From an uncultured Kineosporia sp. (lineage in GTDB: Bacteria > Actinomycetota > Actinomycetes > Actinomycetales > Kineosporiaceae), in assembly GCA_937859855.1 (NCBI GenBank), contig CALMAR010000072.1, positions 1 to 8,064 on the forward strand: a stretch of 8,064 bases of DNA. The letters are read 5' to 3'. The translations under genes were made by a program, and so were the position numbers. This document shows, piece by piece, positions 1 to 6,418 of the stretch (the stretch's first letter is position 1; the number at the start of each line of letters is the position of its first letter). Below the pieces are notes generated by a model that saw only the letters and a program-made list of their open reading frames with translations, was not told where the DNA came from and did not search any database.

Positions 1-164
1 TTGCGGCACAGGCAACCCGGGCCAACGCGACTGGGCGCACACCCGCCCCTCTCCTGGCGATCCTCAACCAGGCCTATCGACCGGGAGCCGGTCCGGCAGA
101 AAGCGAACCGGGTGTGACCCTGGTCATATTCAGGACGACCGGGCCTGACTCACCCGGTGGGCCA
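1..164. other. Left edge without a confident gene
   Basis: Two plus-strand frames are open from the window edge. Frame 1 stops at TGA 115-117 and would give an arginine-rich tail. Frame 3 reads a more protein-like stretch (LLAILNQAYRPG near its middle) but finds no stop until 1065-1067, deep inside the opposite-strand EEP gene. Either could be the tail of a gene lying to the left, possibly frameshifted, but I cannot decide between them. A 6-base stem, ACCGGG at 138-143 and CCCGGT at 153-158, sits just beyond the EEP stop codon. It could be a weak bidirectional terminator, although no T-run follows it. Confidence 0.3.
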
Positions 165-1010
165 CTACCGGCGGCCGGCACTCCAGCCGACGTCGCAGAC
201 CACAGCCAGGTGGTCGGACGGGTCCAGCCCCTGCACAGGGGATCCGGCCAGCACGGCCCGCTGCCCAGTCAGCTTCTGTTCGGGCCGGCCGGGTCGCACG
301 AAAACGTGATCGATGCGCTGGTCCATCAATTCCGGCACCGTTACCGATGCGAACGGGTGCGCCGAACTCAGCGTCACTGCATCGGGATCTCCCTGACCCG
401 CCCGCCATGCGTCGATCATCGTGTCGTAGAGCGGGCGCAGCACCGGGCTGCTGGGGGCGGCGTTCAGGTCACCGGCAACCACGACCGGCATTGGACCATC
501 CAAGGCTGCGTGCGCAGCCATACGGGCCAGCGACTCCGCTTGACGCAGACGGTCCTCCTGATATCCGGGTTCCCACTCCAGGCATGCGGCGATCACGTGC
601 AACGGGCCCTCCGGGTGGTCAACAGTTGCTCTGAGCCAGACGTTCGGGACGCCTCGCGATGGCGCTGGCATCTCCAACGGCTCGATCAGGAGGAAGGGCC
701 AGCGGCTCAGCAACGCCACCCCCATGGCCACGCCTTTCTGATCGTCAGTCTCGGGCGGGTCGGGGAGCGGCGGCAGCGCCGGGGTCGCGAACGCCGCGTG
801 CAAACCCAGTTGTCCGGCGATCTCGTGCGCCTGACTTGTACCGTCTTTACCCCAGACCTCTTGCAGCGCAGTGATATCCGGGTCCGCCTCGCGCAATGTC
901 TGAACGATGATGGGCTGGCGATCTCGCCATTGCGGCCCGAAGCGCCACCAAAGGTTCCACGTCATGATTCTCAGTCGCGGCGGCGCCTGGGCCGCCGATC
1001 GATCCGGCAT
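165..1010 (-). CDS. Endonuclease/exonuclease/phosphatase (EEP) family protein
   Basis: This 281-residue protein has the layout of metal-dependent EEP phosphoesterases, a family that cleaves phosphodiester bonds in nucleic acids or phospholipids; the substrate here is unknown. Visible motifs are TWNLW (17-21, metal-site Asn19), LQEVW with Glu51, GDLNA (180-184, Asp181 and Asn183), RIDHVF (232-237) and SDHLAV (265-270, Asp266-His267). The strand that usually carries a catalytic His (DNase I His134 position, often read as THL) appears here as ACLEW, so that His may be Cys143. No signal peptide is seen, so a cytosolic location is likely. The ATG at 1010 has no Shine-Dalgarno but is preceded by GATAAT and 7 bases, suggesting a leaderless transcript. 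An internal ATG at residue 16 lies too close to the first motif strand to be preferred. The gene is divergent from the GNAT gene. Confidence 0.88.
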   Translation of the reverse strand: MPDRSAAQAPPRLRIMTWNLWWRFGPQWRDRQPIIVQTLREADPDITALQEVWGKDGTSQAHEIAGQLGLHAAFATPALPPLPDPPETDDQKGVAMGVALLSRWPFLLIEPLEMPAPSRGVPNVWLRATVDHPEGPLHVIAACLEWEPGYQEDRLRQAESLARMAAHAALDGPMPVVVAGDLNAAPSSPVLRPLYDTMIDAWRAGQGDPDAVTLSSAHPFASVTVPELMDQRIDHVFVRPGRPEQKLTGQRAVLAGSPVQGLDPSDHLAVVCDVGWSAGRR

Positions 1011-1017
1011 GCGGAGG

Positions 1018-1023
1018 ATTATC
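1018..1023 (-). promoter_or_regulatory. Candidate -10 box of the EEP gene (leaderless)
   Basis: GATAAT on the minus strand matches five of six bases of TATAAT and fits the actinobacterial xAnnnT core. It ends seven bases before the ATG at 1010, so transcription would begin at or next to the start codon. No clear -35 is seen. Confidence 0.4.
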
Positions 1024-1092
1024 GCCCTGCTCGCCGCCCGCGCTCGCTCACCAGCTGGCTGAGCTGAGCATGGCTCGATAGGGGGAGTCCCT

Positions 1093-1098
1093 TACCCT
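1093..1098 (+). promoter_or_regulatory. Candidate -10 box of the GNAT gene (leaderless)
   Basis: TACCCT fits TAnnnT and ends six bases before the GTG at 1105, which would be the transcript's first codon. A G-rich stretch at 1081-1087 is too far upstream to be a good Shine-Dalgarno. No clear -35 is seen. Confidence 0.38.
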
Positions 1099-1104
1099 GG
1101 CGGT

Positions 1105-1626
1105 GTGACGTCGCTGGCTTCAGCGCTGGGTGCGGTCCTGCCGGACTCGGCGGTCCGGTTGTTCGAAACGGGCGATCTGGCCGAGTTGCTGGTGCTGCAA
1201 CGCTGTTGCTGGGTCCAGGAAGCCATCGTCAACGACACGCTCGCCATTCCGGCCCTGCACGAGGATCTGGACGACGTGCTGGGTTGGGCCACCACCTGGA
1301 CCACGCTCGTGGTGCGGCTGAACGGGCGATTGGTCGCTGCGGTGCGCGGGACAGCACAGGGACCGGCCTGGCAGATCGGACGGCTCATGGTCGCACCGGA
1401 CCTGCAGGGCCGTGGCCTGGGTTCAGCCCTGCTGGCGCTGATCGAATCCCTGGCGCCGGCCGGCGCCGGTCAGTTCGTCCTGTTCACCGGCGGCCGGAGC
1501 CAGCGCAATATCCGGATGTACGAACGGGCTGGATACACATTGATGGCCGCACCGGCGCATGCCGGGGGACACATCGCCGGCGCGGTGTACCTGTGCAAGC
1601 GGCGTCCCGAGTCGTCCCGTCAGTAG
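1105..1626 (+). CDS. GNAT family N-acetyltransferase
   Basis: This 173-residue protein has the acetyl-CoA fold of GCN5-related acetyltransferases, which move an acetyl group from acetyl-CoA to an amine; the acceptor is not predictable. Motif A is clear at 91-110 (IGRLMVAPDLQGRGLGSALL), with the pyrophosphate-binding loop QGRGLG at 101-106. Motif B (NIRMYERAGY, 135-144) follows, as is usual for the end of the domain. The first 20 residues are not part of the core fold. The start is GTG at 1105, chosen because the reading begins just before the fold and a -10-like TACCCT sits six bases upstream. The gene ends 23 bases from the stop of the opposite-strand gene, so the two converge. It shares the 94-base upstream gap with the divergent EEP gene. 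Confidence 0.88.
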   Translation: MTSLASALGAVLPDSAVRLFETGDLAELLVLQRCCWVQEAIVNDTLAIPALHEDLDDVLGWATTWTTLVVRLNGRLVAAVRGTAQGPAWQIGRLMVAPDLQGRGLGSALLALIESLAPAGAGQFVLFTGGRSQRNIRMYERAGYTLMAAPAHAGGHIAGAVYLCKRRPESSRQ

Positions 1627-1649
1627 CGGAGGATCCGTCCGTCCCCGCT

Positions 1650-1976
1650 TCACTCCACGACTTCGTCGACCTGGAAGTAGGCCACGCTCCGCAGACCCTC
1701 GGTGACGACGACGACGCTGCCGGGGACGACCTTCTGGGCAGCCTCGTTGGGGGCAACCAGCCAGCCGCCGGTGGCCGCCGAGCGCCAGGCCGAGCGGTCA
1801 TCGACCCGGATCACGATGGAGGCCAGGCCAGTCTGCGCCGAATTCGGCGGGACGAAGGCAGTCACGGCGTAGTCATGGCCTGGCGGCGTCGGCGGGGGGC
1901 CGGAGGATCGGCCACCCTGATCCGGGGTCAGCCAGATGACGGAGCCCCGGAACGGCAGTGCGTCTGGGCCTCGCAT
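1650..1976 (-). CDS. Hypothetical protein, possible EF-Tu C-terminal-like barrel
   Basis: I do not firmly recognise this 108-residue protein. It begins with a strand-like GSVIWLTPDQGGRSSGPP (11-28), then alternates hydrophobic strands and ends with PGSVVVVTEGLRSVAYFQVDE. The EGGR/QGGR-plus-proline opening and the closing PG-V-V-x-EG-V-A pattern recall small actinobacterial proteins that look like the C-terminal beta-barrel of elongation factor Tu without its GTPase domain. This is resemblance by eye only. There is no membrane segment or signal peptide. The protein sequence has the even composition and high third-position GC of a real gene. The ATG at 1976 is the only usual start before an in-frame stop about 45 bases upstream, and it has no Shine-Dalgarno. 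The gene is convergent with the GNAT gene. Confidence 0.6.
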   Translation of the reverse strand: MRGPDALPFRGSVIWLTPDQGGRSSGPPPTPPGHDYAVTAFVPPNSAQTGLASIVIRVDDRSAWRSAATGGWLVAPNEAAQKVVPGSVVVVTEGLRSVAYFQVDEVVE

Positions 1977-2086
1977 GGCTGGCAGTGTGTCATGGCATGG
2001 GGCCGGGAAGCGCCCGATTTATCCACCTGCCTCGCGGTGCCCGCACTGGCGCCGCGCTGGTCTGTCCATGCCGAGGACCGGTTCAC

Positions 2087-2092
2087 GGGAGG
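2087..2092 (+). promoter_or_regulatory. Shine-Dalgarno GGGAGG deciding the GTG start
   Basis: GGGAGG lies eight bases before GTG 2101. It favours this start over the in-frame ATG at 2068 and over the longer open frame reaching 1936. Confidence 0.7.
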
Positions 2093-2100
2093 CTGACGCC

Positions 2101-2673
2101 GTGCGGAAACTGACCTTCGGCATGAACCTGAGCCTGGACGGCTACATAGCCGCGCCCGGCGACGACATCGGCTGGAGCGTGCCGAGCGCCGAGCTGTTCC
2201 AGTGGTGGTCCGACCGGGTGGGAGCGACCGGCCTGGCGCTGTACGGCCGCAAACTGTGGGAGACGATGAGCTCCCACTGGCCCACCGCCGGGCAGCAGCC
2301 TGGCGCCACCCCGGCGGAGATTGAGTTCGCCCGTCGCTGGCGGGCCATGCCGAAGGCGGTGTTCTCCTCGACGACCGGCACGGCCGGCACGGCCGGCTGG
2401 AACAGCCGCCTGGTCACCAGTGACGCAGTCACCGAGATCACCCGGCTGAAGGCCGGGGACGGCGGCCCCATGGACATCGGCGGCGCCACACTGGCCGCGG
2501 CGGCCATGCGGGCCGGCCTGATCGACGAGTACGTGCTGGCCACCGCACCGGTCTTGGTGGGCGGCGGCACACCGTTCTTCACGGCCCTGGATCACTGGGT
2601 GAACCTGAACCTGGTGGAGACCCGGGCGTTCCCCGGCGGCGTGATCCTGACCAGGTACGAGACCAGGCGCTGA
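2101..2673 (+). CDS. RibD C-terminal / dihydrofolate reductase family protein
   Basis: This 190-residue protein belongs to the RibD-C branch of the dihydrofolate reductase fold, whose members are NADPH-dependent reductases; many stand-alone copies such as this have no assigned substrate. Family signatures are the opening SLDGYIA (11-17), LYGRKLWETM (47-56), the KAVFSST strand (85-91), and the cofactor-side segment IGGATLAAAAMRAGLIDEYVL (about 127-147) leading into PVLVGGGTPFF (150-160). Length is normal for a single-domain member and no deaminase domain is attached, so it is not a full RibD. It has no signal peptide and should be cytosolic. Codons around 2380-2397 contain an in-frame GGCACGGCC tandem repeat giving TGTAGTAG, a harmless low-complexity loop. 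It is followed 88 bases later by the methyltransferase on the same strand, with a dyad in the gap, so the two are probably separate transcripts. Confidence 0.85.
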   Translation: MRKLTFGMNLSLDGYIAAPGDDIGWSVPSAELFQWWSDRVGATGLALYGRKLWETMSSHWPTAGQQPGATPAEIEFARRWRAMPKAVFSSTTGTAGTAGWNSRLVTSDAVTEITRLKAGDGGPMDIGGATLAAAAMRAGLIDEYVLATAPVLVGGGTPFFTALDHWVNLNLVETRAFPGGVILTRYETRR

Positions 2674-2691
2674 GCGCCCAGCGTCAGCGCA

Positions 2692-2759
2692 CACTAACCA
2701 ACTGGTGGGGCGCCATGTTGATCTGCGACGAGTAGATGTTGCGTGTCAGTAGGTTAGTG
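2692..2759. repeat. 13-base imperfect inverted repeat before the methyltransferase
   Basis: CACTAACCAACTG (2692-2704) and CAGTAGGTTAGTG (2747-2759) are complementary at 12 of 13 positions, with 42 bases between them. The right arm covers the candidate -10 box and ends two bases before the ATG. The arms could be two operator half-sites for a looping repressor, or the stem of a structured region. It is not terminator-like, because no T-run follows. Confidence 0.5.
2750..2755 (+). promoter_or_regulatory. Candidate -10 box of the methyltransferase gene (leaderless)
   Basis: TAGGTT fits TAnnnT and ends six bases before ATG 2762. No Shine-Dalgarno and no clear -35 are seen. The box lies within the right arm of the inverted repeat at 2747-2759, so a factor bound there would block it. 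Confidence 0.38.
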
Positions 2760-2761
2760 CG

Positions 2762-3544
2762 ATGCGGATTGTCGACGTCAGGACCAGTGGGAGCCCGTTG
2801 GTGGCGGGAGCCACGCGATGGATGGAGCGGGTGAACCATCGCCATCCGTGGAATCACAACGAGCATTTCCACGGATGGATCCTGCGCAACCTGCCGACCG
2901 GTCACCGCAGTGCCCTGGACGTCGGTTGCGGGACGGGCGTCCTTCTAGGGAAGCTCTCGAGCAGGTTCAGCCATGTCACCGGTGTGGATGCCGACCAGGG
3001 CATGGTTGAGGCGACCAGTCGGCATTTAGCGGGAAACCCCCGGGTGACTGTCCGCCTCAACACCTTCGCTGAGTTCGCCTCGACTGCCGAGGACGATGCC
3101 TTCGACCTGATCACGATGGTGGCGGTCCTGCACCATCTGGATCTGCAGGAGACCCTGTCACGAATTCCACGATTGCTCTCACCGGGAGGTCGGCTGCTCG
3201 TTGTCGGGCTGGCACGGCCGGAATCACCGACAGATGTGGCGATCGATCTGGTATCAGGACTGCTCAATCCGCTCGTCGGTCTGATCAAGCATCCTCGGCC
3301 TGTTCGTGAGCTTTCAGGGGTGGCCCAGGATGGACCCGCCATGCCGATGAAGGACGCGACCACGGCGGTGGCCGACGTGGCCCTGGCGGCCCTGGCAGCG
3401 CTTCCCGGCTGTTCAGTGCGCAGGCGCCTCTTCTTCCGGTATTCCCTCCGCTGGGACAACACGACCCATTCGAACTCCGGAACCGTCAGGACGGTGCGCC
3501 GTCGAGGACCCGATCCAGTGGTGCCCTTGGCCCAGCGGACCTGA
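2762..3544 (+). CDS. Class I SAM-dependent methyltransferase with an altered C-terminus
   Basis: The protein is a small-molecule-type class I methyltransferase of 260 residues. Motif I, LDVGCGTG, is at 52-59. The acidic residue that holds the SAM ribose is in GVDAD (74-78). DLITMVAVLHHLD (115-127) and LLSPGGRLLVVGL (138-150) are the usual later strands. The N-terminal WNHNEHFHGWILRNLP block is typical of the same family. The family's usual end, RRRLFFRYSL-W plus a few residues, is present at 221-231. The last 29 residues (from Asp232) are then read antisense through recombinase sequence and end at TGA 3542-3544. The native stop therefore seems lost, and the tail is new. The core fold is complete, so activity may survive. 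No Shine-Dalgarno is present; a leaderless start at ATG 2762 is likely. Substrate unknown. Confidence 0.85.
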   Translation: MRIVDVRTSGSPLVAGATRWMERVNHRHPWNHNEHFHGWILRNLPTGHRSALDVGCGTGVLLGKLSSRFSHVTGVDADQGMVEATSRHLAGNPRVTVRLNTFAEFASTAEDDAFDLITMVAVLHHLDLQETLSRIPRLLSPGGRLLVVGLARPESPTDVAIDLVSGLLNPLVGLIKHPRPVRELSGVAQDGPAMPMKDATTAVADVALAALAALPGCSVRRRLFFRYSLRWDNTTHSNSGTVRTVRRRGPDPVVPLAQRT

Positions 3545-4328
3545 AGTGCACCAAACGATTTGTACTCTGGAACATGTGGATTGGGACCAAAGTCGACCGA
3601 CTGCAACATGACCAGCTCACGTCGGCGCAAACCGTAGGCGTAAGCGACCTTGAAGGCGATCGAGTCCCGCGACGCCGGCAACCAGCACTTCGATCCTGCG
3701 GCGAACTCACGGTCGACAAGATCATCAGCGGCGTCGAAGAAGGCCTGCAGTTCTGCCCGGGTGAAGGATCGCCGACCCACTGGCACGGCGTCGTCGGTGG
3801 TATGGCGCGGTGAGTTGCACTCGAACACCACCTGGGACGGATGATCGCCGAACGTTTGCTCGCAGAGCGCGGCCCAGCCGTACCGGCTGTCCGTCAGATA
3901 GGCACAGAACGCCCGCATCGCACCGGAGTACGCCCGCAGCGTCGACAGCGCGAGCTGGTATCGGTCCTGCTGCGTTGATCGGCGAAGAACTCGTCGACGT
4001 GCTGAGCGCGCCAGCTCCACGGATATTCGTTGCAGTGCTCGTCGAACCGTTGCACCGTCCTGCAGGCATTCTGGACCGAGGACGTACACAGCCCACACGC
4101 CAGCATCTGAGCGCGCCAGCCCTCCAGCATCGCCTCGAGCACCCGTTCCTCGGCCCGCAAGAACGAGACGCCACCCTCGGCCAAGATCAAGGGCACGGCC
4201 GCTGGAACCAGCTCGATAGCGGACAACTGCACGGAGGAAAGTCTCGTTAGATGAGAGAAACGGCCGCTGATCAGGCAAACGCCCTCAGCTACTTCTACTC
4301 GGCCTACTTTTAAGCCGATAATCAACAT
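3461..4328 (-). pseudogene. Broken tyrosine recombinase (phage-type integrase)
   Basis: Minus-strand sequence encodes the N-terminal SAM-like domain and half of the catalytic domain of an actinobacterial tyrosine recombinase. The first part (VLEAMLEGWRAQ to DEFFADQR) is in one frame. From about 3960-3985 the homology continues in another frame (LALSTLRAYSGAMRAFCAYL, then SFTRAELQAFFDAADD). This implies a one-base loss or equivalent indel. The first catalytic Arg lies in YGLRRREL (about 3609-3638) and the beta-strand Lys in RWAKGT. The protein stops matching after TVPEFEWVV at 3461, so the His-x-x-Arg box and the Tyr nucleophile are absent. It cannot cut or join DNA. The start is ATG 4328 or GTG 4232; neither has a Shine-Dalgarno. 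It ends against the methyltransferase and begins nine bases from the PilZ stop, with no cargo genes or att repeats visible. Confidence 0.85.
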
Positions 4329-4336
4329 TATGACAT

Positions 4337-5077
4337 TTAGCTCGGGTTCCTGGTCTCGCCCCGGCGATCAGCCAGATCAGCGCGGTGGCGGGCGAACACC
4401 ATCCGGACCAGGCGCTCGCTGTCCAGCGGGGAGATATCTATGAATCGCAGCCGGGCCAGCACACCGCCTTTGACCGGATGACGCTCGACCATGCTGGCGA
4501 CCGCCGGGGCGAGGTCGCCACCGGGCAGGTTCAGCTCCAGATAGAGCCGGGCCCCGCTCTGAGCCGATGGCGGCAGGTCCCCGAAGACGACGGCCAGCCC
4601 GCCCGCCGACACGGTTCGGGTGGTCCCTTCCAGTTCCTCGCGGGGCCGCACCCGGGCGGGCCGGGACGCCGGGCCGCCTGCAGGCCGGCCGGAGTCACCA
4701 CGCGGGTCGCCGGCCGGTGACTCCCCCGGACCGTTGCCCGGGCTGAGCACGGTCCCCCGTACAGTCAGCGCAATCGCCGCCCGGACATTCTCGCGGCGCT
4801 GCTCGCTCACCGCCGCGGTCCTCAGCCCCGGCGCCCGGAGCGCCAGAATGGGCCCGGCATGGACGATCTCGGCGTCCAGCCGGATGATGCCGTCAACGCT
4901 GGTGATCTCGGCCTGAACCGGCTCGGCGTCCGATCCGCAGTTCTCCAGAGCGGCCAGATCCCCCATCACGGGGATCACCCAGCCCCCCTCCAGCTCAACC
5001 GCCCGCAGCGCGCGAAGAACCACCGGCCCACCCGGCGCCCGGATCACAATCCTGCTGCCCACTGTGGTCGCGGCCAT
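4337..5077 (-). CDS. PilZ-domain protein, probable cyclic di-GMP receptor
   Basis: This 246-residue protein has a YcgR-like layout: an N-terminal beta-rich domain (about 1-90) and a C-terminal PilZ domain. PilZ proteins bind cyclic di-GMP and pass the signal to a partner by conformational change. The RxxxR motif is RENVR (95-99). The second motif, normally D/N-x-S-x-x-G, reads TVSAGG (155-160), so the acidic/amide position is Thr while Ser157 and Gly160 remain. Between them, about residues 111-148, is a Gly/Pro/Arg-rich insert that looks disordered. The fold continues with LYLELNLPGGDL and ARLRFIDISPLDSERLVRMVF, as usual for PilZ. No signal peptide or membrane segment is seen. The start is ATG 5077, favoured by GAGAGG five bases upstream; GTG 5083 two codons earlier lies inside that Shine-Dalgarno. 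It follows the P450 on the same strand, 156 bases away. Confidence 0.8.
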   Translation of the reverse strand: MAATTVGSRIVIRAPGGPVVLRALRAVELEGGWVIPVMGDLAALENCGSDAEPVQAEITSVDGIIRLDAEIVHAGPILALRAPGLRTAAVSEQRRENVRAAIALTVRGTVLSPGNGPGESPAGDPRGDSGRPAGGPASRPARVRPREELEGTTRTVSAGGLAVVFGDLPPSAQSGARLYLELNLPGGDLAPAVASMVERHPVKGGVLARLRFIDISPLDSERLVRMVFARHRADLADRRGETRNPS

Positions 5078-5185
5078 CTGCACCTCTCGTCGCGCTGGAC
5101 CGGCCGCTCAGCCGGTTCGCCGGTCCCTGACCAGTCTGGCCAGGTGACCCGGACCGGACCCGCTCCGCCCAGCTGATTCACTCGT

Positions 5186-5207
5186 TCTGAGTAACCAGTC
5201 ACTCAGA
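5186..5207. promoter_or_regulatory. 22-base near-palindrome, possible TetR-type operator
   Basis: TCTGAGT (5186-5192) and ACTCAGA (5201-5207) are perfect inverted arms around AACCAGTC. Counting the centre, 18 of 22 positions are symmetric, the spacing and size favoured by TetR-family repressors. It lies 109 bases upstream of the PilZ start and 27 bases beyond the P450 stop. A terminator is less likely because the stem is AT-rich for this genome and no T-run follows. No TetR gene is in the window. Confidence 0.45.
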
Positions 5208-5233
5208 GTCTTCAAGCGACCGGCCGAGGCGGT

Positions 5234-6418
5234 TCAGGCAGTGACCGGGAGCCGGGACAGGCCCCGGATCACGAATTCGGGACGGCGCACCGGCTCTCCG
5301 CCCAGCGCCAGCTCCGGCACCTGGCTGATCAGCGCACCGAGTACGGCCTGGATCTCGATCCGGGCCAGCGGCGCCCCTAGGCAGAAGTGGATCCCCGCAC
5401 CGAATCCGAGATGCCGGTTGGGCGAACGGGTGATGTCGAGCCGCTCGGGACTGGCGAACACCAGCGGGTCGTGACCGGCCGCTCCCAGCAGGGCGGCCAC
5501 CTTCTCCCCCGCCCGGATCCGGACCCCGGCGATCTCGAAATCCCGGACGGCGGTTCGTTCGAACAACTGCAGCGGTGAATCGAACCGGATCAGCTCTTCA
5601 GCCGCCTGCGGCACCAGGGACGGCCGGCGCACCAGCATGCGCCATTGATCCGGGAAGCGCAGGAGCGCGAGCGTGCCATTTCCCGTCAGGTTCACGCTGG
5701 CCTCGTGTCCGGCCATCAGCAGCAGTACGCAGGTCCCGACGATCTCGTCCGGCGTAAGCCGATCAGCTCCGTCGCTGGCGGTGATCAGATCGCTGACCAG
5801 ATCATCGGACCGCGGATCCCCCCTCCGCCGCGCGATCAGATCCCGCAGGTAGCCCGCGAATTCAGCCGCCGCCCGTTCAGCCAGGCCCTGGCGGCGGGCG
5901 TCCAGCCCGGGCTCGTACATCTTCACGATCGCGTTGGACCAGGGCTGCAGCAGGGGCCGATCGGATCGGGGCACGCCGAGCAGTTGAGCGATCACCTCGA
6001 TCGGTAGCGGGGCGGCGATCTGTTCGATCAGGTCGGGCTGCTCGCCGTCCGCGATCCGCTGGCGCAGATCCGCCACCAGCCCCGCGGCCACCGACTGCAC
6101 CCACGGACGCAGCCGCTCGACATGACCCCGGCCGAATGCCCCGGCAACCAGTCCTCGCAACCGGGTGTGAGTGGGCGGCTCACTTTCCAGAATTGACGTA
6201 CGGTGCAGCAGATTGAAGGCGGGAAACAGCTCAGCAGGCTCTCGATCTCGCCAGATCCGGCCCAGCGGCCGGCTGCGCAGCACCACATCGCAGGCCGGAT
6301 GCGACAGCGCGGCGTACAGACCCAGGCCGTCGTGCCACTGCAGGTCTCCGCCCGCCCGGGCCCGCGCGAACACCGGATACGGATCATCGAGGAAGCCCGG
6401 GTCAGTGACATCGAACAC
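5234..6418 (-). CDS. Cytochrome P450, CYP107-like
   Basis: A full-length soluble bacterial P450 of 394 residues, a haem monooxygenase that needs a ferredoxin partner; no ferredoxin gene is in the window. The haem loop is FGAGIHFCLG (339-348) with thiolate ligand Cys346. The K-helix ExxR is Glu275-Arg278. The C-helix has the usual HTRLR (84-88) that contacts haem propionates. The I-helix reads AGHEASVN (236-243): the acid is Glu239, but the conserved Thr is Ala240, followed by Ser241. This matches P450eryF (CYP107A1, AGFEASVS), where the substrate itself helps deliver protons. A polyketide or similar hydroxylated substrate is therefore possible but not shown. The start is GTG 6418; it has no Shine-Dalgarno and an in-frame stop lies close upstream, leaving no other usual start. 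TACTGT six bases upstream suggests a leaderless transcript. Confidence 0.93.
   Translation of the reverse strand: MFDVTDPGFLDDPYPVFARARAGGDLQWHDGLGLYAALSHPACDVVLRSRPLGRIWRDREPAELFPAFNLLHRTSILESEPPTHTRLRGLVAGAFGRGHVERLRPWVQSVAAGLVADLRQRIADGEQPDLIEQIAAPLPIEVIAQLLGVPRSDRPLLQPWSNAIVKMYEPGLDARRQGLAERAAAEFAGYLRDLIARRRGDPRSDDLVSDLITASDGADRLTPDEIVGTCVLLLMAGHEASVNLTGNGTLALLRFPDQWRMLVRRPSLVPQAAEELIRFDSPLQLFERTAVRDFEIAGVRIRAGEKVAALLGAAGHDPLVFASPERLDITRSPNRHLGFGAGIHFCLGAPLARIEIQAVLGALISQVPELALGGEPVRRPEFVIRGLSRLPVTA

Noticed and set aside
114..1067. A long plus-strand frame opposite the EEP gene
   Set aside because: The opposite strand carries all EEP motifs, so this is its antisense shadow. Only its first 40 codons, before the EEP gene, could have meaning.
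2375..2400. Tandem GGCACGGCC repeat
   Set aside because: It is only two to three copies, in frame inside the RibD-C gene, encoding a short TGTAGTAG loop.
2902..3460. Continuation of the recombinase frame through the methyltransferase gene
   Set aside because: Recombinase similarity stops at 3461. The rest is antisense to clear methyltransferase motifs and has no fold of its own.
4251..4313. A 20-codon plus-strand frame (MRETAADQ...) after a GGAGGAAAG purine run
   Set aside because: The spacing to the purine run is about 13 bases, the peptide is tiny, and the region is antisense to the recombinase N-terminus. Chance is the simpler explanation.
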